This document shows positions 33,961 to 42,387 of a stretch of DNA of 64,000 nt, one piece after another. The translations under genes were made by a program, and so were the position numbers. The notes beneath the pieces were generated by a model. It ran no database searches. It was not told the origin of the DNA and was given only the letters and a program-made list of their open reading frames with translations. Each line of letters opens with the position of its first letter. Position 1 is the stretch's first letter. Source of the stretch: an uncultured Candidatus Actinomarina sp. (GTDB lineage Bacteria > Actinomycetota > Acidimicrobiia > Actinomarinales > Actinomarinaceae); contig CACJUH010000003.1 in the NCBI GenBank assembly GCA_902596545.1, positions 109,790 to 173,789 of the forward strand, read 5' to 3'.

Positions 33961-36561
33961 TTATGGAGTGCTTACTCTATAAGCCCCGTCGGTAGCTATC
34001 ATCTTCCTACCCTCCTGACCATTAATATCATTCAGATTACAAGATGGGTCTCCAGGAAAAGTTCCACAGGATAAATCATAATAATTTCTTTCTGTCACAT
34101 ATTTTCCATATGGTATTTCTACCTCTATTACTATTGGAACCCAGCCAAATTCTTTTCCAGATGGTGGCTCTACAACCATCCCATTATCTAATTCTACAAG
34201 ATGAAAATTTTCTAAACTATTTGGCTTAGAAATGAATTCTTGATTATGACCCCATTCTTTATGCATTTTTTCAATTTTTAATTGTAAAAAGTCTAGGTAT
34301 TCCTCTGTATATATTTCTGGATAATCTATTGATAAATACTTAAAAGTAGGTTGATCTTTAAATCGATACCAACGATATTTAATTATGCTTCCGTCATCTA
34401 ATGTTGTCTCATATACGGTTGTATCACATCCGCCATTATCACAATCGAAGCAAGAGTAATCATATGGAATAGAGTCAATATTAAATGCCTTATCTGTATT
34501 GTTTTTAATCTCTTCTTCCCACAACTTGTCACTATTAGACTTAATATGTGGCATATATGAATTTCCTCGTTCGAGAGTATTCATCTCCATCACTTTTAAT
34601 TCAGCAGGAACTTGATTTTCGTTTACAGGAGTAAATTTATAAGATGAATAATCGCTTACTCCTCCGGGCATTAAAACTTTATAATATTGAGAAAGATCAC
34701 GCTCGTTAGGAGGAGTACCACTCCAATCCCAAAATGTATTTGTTTCTCCATTCTTTGTTTCTCCTTGAAGGTAAAGATTCCACTTAACAAGTCTTTCATC
34801 TATAGAAAATAGTTCTCCTTGTTTTAAATTTATTGTTGATGGATTACGATCGTGCTTTTCAACAATTAGAGGATTTGAGTATTGTTTTATATTTGTATTT
34901 ACATCTTCAATTTCAGAATCTCCATTAAAAAACTCAACAAAATTGTTATACACGCCAACATCATATGATCTTGCATCTAGTGTAAAAAATTCTTTATCTT
35001 TTAAAGAAGGGGCCATTGTCGGAAATATTTTGATATACAGATCTCCGTTATTGTCATATTCTGTAAATATTGGAAGTTCATACATTTCTGCACCAATAGC
35101 TACGTGATTAGTAGACCTATAAGCTAGAGTATTTTTTTCCTCTGTCCAAAAAAGAGGAGTTTCCATTTCATAATCATAGTCATTAGCATTATCAACATAC
35201 CAATCAAGTCCTTTTATGTATTCATTAAGATCTTTGTTTTCATACCTACCTGCAATATATTCGATTAGTATTTTTCTTAACTCCTCTCCTAAAAGGTCTT
35301 CATTATCTTCAGATCCATCTTCTAACAAAGTAAAAGCATTATTAACATCTATGTGTCTAATCCAGAATTCTGGAACGTATGCCCACATAGGCCCACTGTA
35401 CTGAGCGCTGTTAGAGACAAAAGTCCAGGTTAATTTACCCCGATCACTGTGATCATCTAGTAAAAAAGATTCTGGCCTTTCCTCACCACTGAATATTGGG
35501 AGTGCAAACCACCCATGTCCAAAATATATTCCACCATCTTCAGCATACTCTTCTTGATCTTCATCAAAATGGATAGCGTTCGGAAGATTAAGAACTTTAT
35601 TTGTTAATTGAACACCGCCAAAATCAGCACAATCACAACGTCTTTCGTAAAAACCCCAACCGCTATATGTGCTATTTCCGTTGTAAAACTTATTTGCTCC
35701 GCTAGCCATATAGGTAGGGTATTTTGAACGTCCAAATTTTTCGTATACTCCATATCCACCTTCTATAGTTCCACCACCAGGACCATAGGGATGTGCTCCT
35801 GGGGCTTGTATCCACTGGCCCCATACGCCTTGTTGAACTCCAATTTTTGTTGTATAAAATTCAGAGACTCTTGTATAAGAAGAATACCCATAGAAATTTT
35901 TTTGTAACTCAGCTTCTGGCTCATCTCCAACAACAAGTCCATCTCCACCAATACCGTGTTCAAAGTACCAGTCAGAAGCACAATAAATAGCTCCTAGAGA
36001 TGCACCATATTCTCCTTTATAATCTTCAATGTTTAAGGGATGTATTTTATAATCTTCATAAAGACCTTGGGAAACATGAAAATAATCAATGTCAAGTTTT
36101 TCTAACAGTTCTGGAATATCAATCAAAGAAGTTTCTTCATAAAATTCTCCATTAAACTCTCCTTCATAAGTACAGTGCCTAGGAAGAAACTTTCCTGGAT
36201 TGAATTCTGGATCAGGCTCACCTACTGTATAGTATTTTGTGAATACTGGATCATTTTTGTCTAGTTCTTCTGCACAATTTAATCTCCCTCCAAAATCATC
36301 ACTCATCATTTCAAGACATGCAGCGTATGATTCTGAATCATAAGTGCTTTCGACTTCTTCGTCTAAATTTTCTTGGGAATCAGTGAGAGAGTCTTGCTCT
36401 TCAATGAGTGCTTCTAATTCAGCTTCCTCTTCGGTAGTTAGATCACCTTTTTCTTCTAGGGCTACAATTTGCTGTTCTAATTCATCAACTGTATTTTCAT
36501 TTCCACCTGAACAAGAAGTAAAAATAAGGCTTAAAACAATAAATATAATTTTTTTATTCAC
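33961..36561 (-). CDS. large secreted lipoprotein of unknown function, 866 aa
   Basis: Family not recognised. Signal peptide ending IFTSCSGG (Cys17, lipobox-like), then an acidic coiled coil (about 24-68), then about 780 residues rich in Tyr, Trp, Asp, Gly and Asn with several Cys pairs (RCDCADFGG near 304, CFDCDNGGCDTTVYE near 710), ending with a C-x3-P-x4-C pair (CGTFPGDPSC) close to the C-terminus like those in the FecR-domain protein. The composition suggests a folded extracellular domain, possibly glycan-binding or enzymatic. Start is GTG. It follows the coiled-coil gene by 31 nt in the same direction. Confidence 0.65.
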   Translation of the reverse strand: MNKKIIFIVLSLIFTSCSGGNENTVDELEQQIVALEEKGDLTTEEEAELEALIEEQDSLTDSQENLDEEVESTYDSESYAACLEMMSDDFGGRLNCAEELDKNDPVFTKYYTVGEPDPEFNPGKFLPRHCTYEGEFNGEFYEETSLIDIPELLEKLDIDYFHVSQGLYEDYKIHPLNIEDYKGEYGASLGAIYCASDWYFEHGIGGDGLVVGDEPEAELQKNFYGYSSYTRVSEFYTTKIGVQQGVWGQWIQAPGAHPYGPGGGTIEGGYGVYEKFGRSKYPTYMASGANKFYNGNSTYSGWGFYERRCDCADFGGVQLTNKVLNLPNAIHFDEDQEEYAEDGGIYFGHGWFALPIFSGEERPESFLLDDHSDRGKLTWTFVSNSAQYSGPMWAYVPEFWIRHIDVNNAFTLLEDGSEDNEDLLGEELRKILIEYIAGRYENKDLNEYIKGLDWYVDNANDYDYEMETPLFWTEEKNTLAYRSTNHVAIGAEMYELPIFTEYDNNGDLYIKIFPTMAPSLKDKEFFTLDARSYDVGVYNNFVEFFNGDSEIEDVNTNIKQYSNPLIVEKHDRNPSTINLKQGELFSIDERLVKWNLYLQGETKNGETNTFWDWSGTPPNERDLSQYYKVLMPGGVSDYSSYKFTPVNENQVPAELKVMEMNTLERGNSYMPHIKSNSDKLWEEEIKNNTDKAFNIDSIPYDYSCFDCDNGGCDTTVYETTLDDGSIIKYRWYRFKDQPTFKYLSIDYPEIYTEEYLDFLQLKIEKMHKEWGHNQEFISKPNSLENFHLVELDNGMVVEPPSGKEFGWVPIVIEVEIPYGKYVTERNYYDLSCGTFPGDPSCNLNDINGQEGRKMIATDGAYRVSTP

Positions 36562-36592
36562 AAGTTAATTGTAACAAGTAAATCTTAATGTA

Positions 36593-38050
36593 CTATCCCT
36601 CAGGTGGAGGAGGTGGTTCACAATCAGGTTCATCTACAGGACATTCAAAAAATTGAACATTAAAATCTATACCAATTGATGCATATTTCTGCTTTAGAGC
36701 ATTAAAGGTAGTTACTTCAAACTTTGCTACTTCCTCTAAATTAAAAGCAGTTGCTTCAAGTATGTTCGAAACGTCTGAAAGTTTTTTTATCAATTTTCCA
36801 TACTGCAACTCAAGACCATTTGATTTGTAGTATTCAGCATCACAGTTTGAGGCAACTCTTAGCATTCCACTAAAAAATGCTCTGTCATGTATCTCTAACA
36901 TTGCTAAATAATCAGCAGCCATCTTTAATTCAATGTAAACACCAAAGTATAAATCCATTGCTGCTTGTTCCATTAAATTAGCTTCGTTTATAGAAGAATT
37001 TATTGCATCTTCACTTGTTTCAGAAACCATTGTTAGAAGTGTCTTCAACTCTTCATTAAGCCTGCCGAGTTCATCAATATTGCTTTGAAATTCCTGTTCT
37101 AGTGGATTATCAGATGCAGTAGGTGGTTCTGAAGTATCGCTACCTCTTGAATTTGATTCTGATTGTAATTGAGCAATTTGTGTTTCAATATCGCTAATTC
37201 TGTTATTTATATCCTGAACTGTCAGTCCGTTTATACCTGCTTCAAGTTCTGCAATTGTTCCTTCAAGTGAGGAAATTTCATCAAGAGTACTATTTACTTG
37301 TTCTTGCGCTGCAGTATTATCAGCTCCCTCACTAGAGGAGTTAATCAAATCCTGTAATTCATTGGCATAGTCATTTAATGACTGAACTTGTTGTTTTAAA
37401 CTTTCAATCTCATATGCGGTTCCCTGAAGTAAATAAAGTGCGTCTATTTGAGTGTACAATTCACTTACCTCTGCATTTATTTGTTCTAATCTTGCATTTT
37501 CTGTTGAAGAATCTGAGAGATTCCCAGAATTAGTAGAGTAACCGAGTTCTTTTGCAAGCTCTTCATTTCTTTGTTCTAAAACTGTAATCCTCTCTTCTAA
37601 TGCATTGACTTGATCTATATTCTGACTTCCTGCATTTGCAATTTCTGCAATAGGGCCAAGATTTAAGTCCTCAACATCTACCATAAACTGCTGTGTACTT
37701 GCTAATGCAGTGGCTGCTTGATCTCTAAATATTCCTAAGCCTTCAACAAAATTGTCAGCAATTTTATAAAATTCATTGAACTCAAATTCTTCTAAACACT
37801 TACCAGTCTCAAGTGCATTTCGCTGTAAATTAAAGAATTGTTCCTGAGTACAGCTTGTATTGAAGTCTTCATTAATTTGATTAATTATTGCTTCTACGGA
37901 CACTTCACTTGGTATTTTGCCTTCTACAACTTTATCAATTGAAGATTGTATCTGATTCTCTGTAAGGCTTGTACATTCTTCATTCGCATTTACTGGATTA
38001 ATATTGATTATTAAAAATATTAATGCGAAAATTGTGGCTTTCTTCATCAT
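36593..38050 (-). CDS. secreted coiled-coil protein, 485 aa
   Basis: Not recognised. Signal peptide (residues 1-22, cleavage probably after NPVNANA-like NANE) and no lipobox. A long helical middle (about 150-300) has heptad-like Leu/Ile/Gln/Glu repeats, broken by a Ser/Asn/Gly-rich linker; the ends have paired cysteines (EECTSLTE, CTQEQF, FECPVDEPDC) and the C-terminus is proline-rich (EPPPPPEG). Probably an extended surface or wall-associated protein. Its ATG overlaps the stop of the small lipoprotein gene (ATGA). Confidence 0.65.
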   Translation of the reverse strand: MMKKATIFALIFLIININPVNANEECTSLTENQIQSSIDKVVEGKIPSEVSVEAIINQINEDFNTSCTQEQFFNLQRNALETGKCLEEFEFNEFYKIADNFVEGLGIFRDQAATALASTQQFMVDVEDLNLGPIAEIANAGSQNIDQVNALEERITVLEQRNEELAKELGYSTNSGNLSDSSTENARLEQINAEVSELYTQIDALYLLQGTAYEIESLKQQVQSLNDYANELQDLINSSSEGADNTAAQEQVNSTLDEISSLEGTIAELEAGINGLTVQDINNRISDIETQIAQLQSESNSRGSDTSEPPTASDNPLEQEFQSNIDELGRLNEELKTLLTMVSETSEDAINSSINEANLMEQAAMDLYFGVYIELKMAADYLAMLEIHDRAFFSGMLRVASNCDAEYYKSNGLELQYGKLIKKLSDVSNILEATAFNLEEVAKFEVTTFNALKQKYASIGIDFNVQFFECPVDEPDCEPPPPPEG

Positions 38051-38403
38051 TCCAACTCACCCAAACAATCAGGATAAGTATTTATCAACTCATCAAATTC
38101 AGTGACTGAAGAAATAATATTGTTATACGCTGGATTATCTTTTAATTTCTCATTGAAAAGTAGAGGCCAATCTAAAAATGAATCTAAAGTTCCTGGTGAT
38201 GGCAATGAACCAGCCTCAACTTCTGAGTAAGCTAAATAAACCTTATTCAAAGCCTCTTGTACATCTTCACATGAATAAGCAATAGGTTCTTGATTTGATG
38301 TGTTGTTTTCTACTGAAGAGTCTGATGTGTTAGATGAGTCAGAAGAGTTAGATGAACAATGAATAAAGGTGAATACAATAAGAAGTAATGCTGTCTTTTT
38401 CAT
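38047..38403 (-). CDS. small secreted protein/lipoprotein, 118 aa
   Basis: Not recognised. Signal peptide with Cys16 (FIHCSS, atypical lipobox), a Ser/Asn linker of about 25 residues, then a small helical domain with one Cys pair (YSCEDVQEAL ... YPDCLGELE). It is coupled by 4-nt overlaps to fabI upstream and to the coiled-coil gene downstream. The helical domain vaguely resembles the start of the coiled-coil protein's mature part, but this is only an impression. Confidence 0.65.
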   Translation of the reverse strand: MKKTALLLIVFTFIHCSSNSSDSSNTSDSSVENNTSNQEPIAYSCEDVQEALNKVYLAYSEVEAGSLPSPGTLDSFLDWPLLFNEKLKDNPAYNNIISSVTEFDELINTYPDCLGELE

Positions 38404-39182
38404 TTATTTGGAAGCATCGAGCCACCAATAGAATGCACACCTCCATCAGCATGTATTATTTCACCGGTTACCATTTCTGAAAAATCTGAAAGTAAAAAAT
38501 TTACAACTTTTGCTACGGGTTCTGGGTTCTTAGTATCCCAACCAAGTGGAGCTCTATTATCCCACTCTTCATTCATGTCTGAAAAACCTGGTATATTTTT
38601 GGCAGCTGTTGTAGCTAAAGGCCCAGATGCAACAGCATTCACCCTAACACCATTTTCGCCCATGTAATATGCGAGATATCTAACAATTGACTGCAGACTT
38701 GATTTGGCAACCCCTTGCCAATCATACCCTGGCCATGCTTGAGAATTATCAAAGTCCAAAGCAACAATTGATGCTGGATTATTTAATATTGGTTGAAACG
38801 AAGTGGCTAATGTTTTTAAAGAAAAAGCAGAAATTTCAAAACTCTTTACAGCATCGGAAATATTAGTATTAAGAAAATTTCCACCCATCGCCTCTGTAGG
38901 AGAAAAAGCTATAGCGTGTAATATTCCATCTAAATTACCCACTTCTTGCTTTACACTTTCTACTGCAGCATCTACTTCAGCTTGATTTTCAATGTCCATT
39001 GAAAATACCTTGATGTCATCAGAAAGTCTTTTTACTGCTCTTTCGGTTATACGAAGTCCTTTTCCAAAACCTGTAGCAACAACAGTAGCTCCATTTTCTA
39101 TTGCAATTTTTGCAGAAGCATAAGCAATGCTCTTATCTGTAAGAATTCCTGTAATGAGAAATTTTTTATCTTTTAAAATCAT
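38400..39182 (-). CDS. fabI: enoyl-ACP reductase (NADH), FabI/InhA type
   Basis: Last reductive step of each fatty-acid cycle. 260 aa; FabI-type SDR with the modified glycine motif GILTDKSIAYASAKIA (residues 12-27), HAIAFSP (about 90) and catalytic Tyr-x6-Lys in YDWQGVAKSSL. The stretch DFDNSQAWPGYDWQG resembles mycobacterial InhA more than E. coli FabI. It is the only elongation gene not in the main fatty-acid operon and is the first gene of a run with three secreted proteins. Confidence 0.92.
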   Translation of the reverse strand: MILKDKKFLITGILTDKSIAYASAKIAIENGATVVATGFGKGLRITERAVKRLSDDIKVFSMDIENQAEVDAAVESVKQEVGNLDGILHAIAFSPTEAMGGNFLNTNISDAVKSFEISAFSLKTLATSFQPILNNPASIVALDFDNSQAWPGYDWQGVAKSSLQSIVRYLAYYMGENGVRVNAVASGPLATTAAKNIPGFSDMNEEWDNRAPLGWDTKNPEPVAKVVNFLLSDFSEMVTGEIIHADGGVHSIGGSMLPNK

Positions 39183-39241
39183 ATTTTCCTATAAATATTT
39201 GACCAATTATATAGTTAGTGTGTATCAGAAAAAAATATCTT

Positions 39242-39640
39242 TTATTGTTCTTCAGTTGTATAACCGCTTGAACCTTGTTCTTCTTTTTTAATAGATTTTC
39301 CTGTTACAACGGCTAATCCTATTTCAACTAATCCAAAAAGAAAGAATCCATTAAAATCTGTAAATACAGCAAAAGCAATCAATCCAAGACCACCACTATA
39401 CCTTATTATATTTAGCTGCTTCCCATTCTCAGCATTACCTCCCAATAAGAAAAAAGCCATAGCTGCGAAATAAAGGGGTAAGCCTATAGATCTAACTATC
39501 ATTGCCTCTTGGTTTGTTGCAAATTCAGCGGTAAAGTCAAATAAAAATAATCTGTAAACAACCTCTGGTAAAATAAATCCTACCAAAACTAGACCCAAAT
39601 AAATCAATGGATCAAGTCTGTTAATTAATTTGTAATTCAT
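39242..39640 (-). CDS. small integral membrane protein, 132 aa
   Basis: Not recognised. Four hydrophobic segments (about 11-28, 48-66, 75-92, 95-112) and a short charged C-terminal tail (KKEEQGSSGYTTEEQ). The N-terminus is short and cytoplasmic. It has its own ATG and stands between PPDK and fabI on the same strand. No functional hint. Confidence 0.6.
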   Translation of the reverse strand: MNYKLINRLDPLIYLGLVLVGFILPEVVYRLFLFDFTAEFATNQEAMIVRSIGLPLYFAAMAFFLLGGNAENGKQLNIIRYSGGLGLIAFAVFTDFNGFFLFGLVEIGLAVVTGKSIKKEEQGSSGYTTEEQ

Positions 39641-39676
39641 AAAAGCAATTATATCTTAAAATATGGAATCTAATAA

Positions 39677-42331
39677 TTAATTAGTTTTAATTATTTCAGC
39701 TTGTGCTGCAGCTAGTTTTGCTGTTGGAATTCTAAACGGAGAGCACGAAATATAGTCAATTTGGAGAGTGTTAAAGAATTGTATTGAGTTTGCTTCTCCA
39801 GCATGCTCACCACAAACACCTATTTTTAAATTTTTGTTAGAACTTTTACCTTCACTTACTGAAATCTCTACAACTCTACCAACTGAACCTTGATCAATCG
39901 ACACAAAAGGGTCTTCTGAAAAAATATCATTTTCTACATATGTATTTAGAAATTTTGAAGCGTCATCTCTTGATAGACCAAGTGTTGTCTGTGTTAAATC
40001 GTTTGTGCCGAAAGAAAAGAAGTCTGCATGCTCTGCTATAGATGAAGAATTTAAGGCAGCACTTGGTAATTCAATCATTGTTCCTATTGTAAAGTTAAAT
40101 TTAAATTGCAATTCTTCTTCTAATTGAGTTATTTTTTCTATTAAATAGTCTTTCATCTGACTTAATTCTTCTGCATTCATAACAAGTGGAATCATTATCT
40201 CAGGGGAAACGCTAAGCTTTTCATTTTTATTTAAGTTGTAAGAAGCTCTAAGAATTGCTTCTACTTGCATTTCATAAATTTCAGGATAACTTAATCCAAG
40301 CCGAACTCCCCTGTGGCCAAGCATGGGATTACTCTCCGATAGCTTTACTAACATCTCTCTTATATGGGCTGGTGATACACCAATCGCATTTCCAAGCTCG
40401 GTCATTTCAATATCACTTTTTGGTAAAAATTCATGCATTGGTGGATCAAGTAATCTAACTGTGATTGGCTTGTCCTTTAGAAGCAAAAATAATGCTTCGA
40501 AATCTGAAATTTGATATGTTATTAATTTACTTAATGCTCTCTCCCTGCCCTGTTTTGTATCTGACATAATCATTTCACGCATAGGAATAATTCTGTCTCC
40601 TTCAAAAAACATGTGCTCAGTCCTACATAAACCAATTCCTTCAGCACCAAACTCTAATGATTTTTTTGTATCAGTAATTGTTTCTGCATTTGCTCTTATT
40701 TTGAGCTTTTTAAATTCATCGCACCAGTCCATAAGTGTGTTAAATTCTTTTGAAGGCTTTGGTGGTTCAGATTCAAGCTCACCAATATATACTTCACCTA
40801 GACCGCCATCAATTGAAATCATGTCGCCTTCGTTTAAAGTTGTTGTCCCATTTGAAATAGTTTTTAAAGTGTTATCAATAATTAAACTCTCTGCACCAAC
40901 GATACATGGTTTACCCATTCCTCTCGCAACAACAGCTGCATGACTAGTCATTCCACCTTTGGTTGTTAAAATTCCAACAGAGGAGTGCATTCCGTGAATA
41001 TCTTCGGGGCTTGTTTCATCCCTAACTAGAATTACATCTCTACCTTTGTTTGCTTCCTCTTCAGCCTTATCAGCATCAAATACAATTTCTCCAACTGCTG
41101 CTCCTGGTGATGCATTCAAAGCTTTGCTGTACAATTCTTTTTTTTGTGAATCTACAAACTGTGGGTGCAATAGATTGGTAATACTATTTGCATCAACCAT
41201 AGCTATAGCTTCTTCTTTTGTAACAATTCCTTCTTTCTGCATGTCAATAGCAATTTTTACACTTGCTTGGGCAGTTCGTTTTGCTTGTCTAGTTTGCAGT
41301 AAATAGATATCTTCGTTTTCAATAGTGAATTCAATATCTTGTACTTCTTTAAAATGATTTTCTAATTTTGTTGAGATTTCTAAAATTTCTTTATAAGATT
41401 TCGGAAATTTTGACTCTAGTGATTCTTGTTGAGCTTTTGAATGCTTTTTTATTGGATGTGGAGTTCTTATGCCAGCAACAACATCTTCTCCCTGAGCATT
41501 AATTAAATATTCTCCATATAGCTCTTTATCACCATTTGATGGATTTCTCGTAAAAGCGACCCCCGTGCCTGATTGATTATTAAGATTTCCAAATACCATT
41601 GTTTGTACTGTTGCGCCTGTTCCCCATACATCGGGAATATTGTTAATTTTTCTATACGTAACAGCTCGTTTATTTTGCCAGCTATTAAACACTGCTTCAA
41701 TAGCACCTGTTAGTTGTTCATAAGGTTCTTGAGGAAATGCAGCATCAGTAAACCTTTCAACTGTATTTTTATAAGCATTGATTATCCAGTTGAGTTGCTC
41801 AACATTAAAATTTGCATCCGAATCAACATTGTCCATTCGTTTTTTGTTAGCTATTACAGCCTCAAATCGTTCATGTTCTACTCCCAACACAACATTTGAA
41901 TACATTTGTATTAAGCGCCTGTATGAATCCAGAGCAAACCTCTCATCATTAAATGCATCTGCTAGCTGAGATACATTACTATCGTTTAATCCAATATTTA
42001 AAATTGAATCCATCATCCCAGGCATAGAAATTCTTCCACCAGACCTCACTGATAGTAAAAGTGGCATGCCATCACCACCAAAACTTTTTTTAGAGAAAGT
42101 CTCTAGTTTTTTTACTGCCTCTTTTATATCATTATCTAGATTTTCAGGAAACTTTTCATTTTCAGTAAAGTAGTTGCAGACTTCTGTTGTAATGGTGAAA
42201 CCTGGAGGAACGGGAATTCCCATTTTTGACATTTCAGCCAAGTTAGCGCCTTTGCCACCTAAGAGGTTATTTAGGGATGAATCACCATCAGTTTTGTTTT
42301 TAGAGAATTCAAAAATTAGTTTATTTTCCAT
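39677..42331 (-). CDS. ppdK: pyruvate, phosphate dikinase
   Basis: Interconverts pyruvate + ATP + Pi and PEP + AMP + PPi; reversible link of lower glycolysis and gluconeogenesis. 884 aa, full length. N-terminal ATP-binding domain (LGGKGANLAEMSKMGIPVPPG near 23), swivelling phosphohistidine domain (GGMTSHAAVVARGMGKPCI near 460), and C-terminal PEP-binding barrel (LCRTEHMFF, SFGTNDLTQTTLG and GVCGEHAGE with the catalytic Cys). Divergent from the GAPDH-like gene across 56 bp. Confidence 0.97.
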   Translation of the reverse strand: MENKLIFEFSKNKTDGDSSLNNLLGGKGANLAEMSKMGIPVPPGFTITTEVCNYFTENEKFPENLDNDIKEAVKKLETFSKKSFGGDGMPLLLSVRSGGRISMPGMMDSILNIGLNDSNVSQLADAFNDERFALDSYRRLIQMYSNVVLGVEHERFEAVIANKKRMDNVDSDANFNVEQLNWIINAYKNTVERFTDAAFPQEPYEQLTGAIEAVFNSWQNKRAVTYRKINNIPDVWGTGATVQTMVFGNLNNQSGTGVAFTRNPSNGDKELYGEYLINAQGEDVVAGIRTPHPIKKHSKAQQESLESKFPKSYKEILEISTKLENHFKEVQDIEFTIENEDIYLLQTRQAKRTAQASVKIAIDMQKEGIVTKEEAIAMVDANSITNLLHPQFVDSQKKELYSKALNASPGAAVGEIVFDADKAEEEANKGRDVILVRDETSPEDIHGMHSSVGILTTKGGMTSHAAVVARGMGKPCIVGAESLIIDNTLKTISNGTTTLNEGDMISIDGGLGEVYIGELESEPPKPSKEFNTLMDWCDEFKKLKIRANAETITDTKKSLEFGAEGIGLCRTEHMFFEGDRIIPMREMIMSDTKQGRERALSKLITYQISDFEALFLLLKDKPITVRLLDPPMHEFLPKSDIEMTELGNAIGVSPAHIREMLVKLSESNPMLGHRGVRLGLSYPEIYEMQVEAILRASYNLNKNEKLSVSPEIMIPLVMNAEELSQMKDYLIEKITQLEEELQFKFNFTIGTMIELPSAALNSSSIAEHADFFSFGTNDLTQTTLGLSRDDASKFLNTYVENDIFSEDPFVSIDQGSVGRVVEISVSEGKSSNKNLKIGVCGEHAGEANSIQFFNTLQIDYISCSPFRIPTAKLAAAQAEIIKTN

Positions 42332-42348
42332 GGCGTAAATTAAAAATC

Positions 42349-42380
42349 TCCCCCCTCTATCCTTTAATTATAAAGGGGGG
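42349..42380 (+). promoter_or_regulatory. C-run/G-run hairpin covering the ribosome site of the GAPDH-like gene
   Basis: TCCCCCC (from 42349) can pair with GGGGGGA (from 42375), enclosing a smaller hairpin CCTTTA-ATTA-TAAAGG (42361-42376). The G-run is also the probable Shine-Dalgarno sequence, 7 nt before the ATG at 42388. The two pairings compete for part of the G-run, so the site would be hidden in either fold. On the other strand the same region gives a GGGGGGAGA site for ppdK. Confidence 0.45.
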
Positions 42381-42387
42381 AAGCAAT

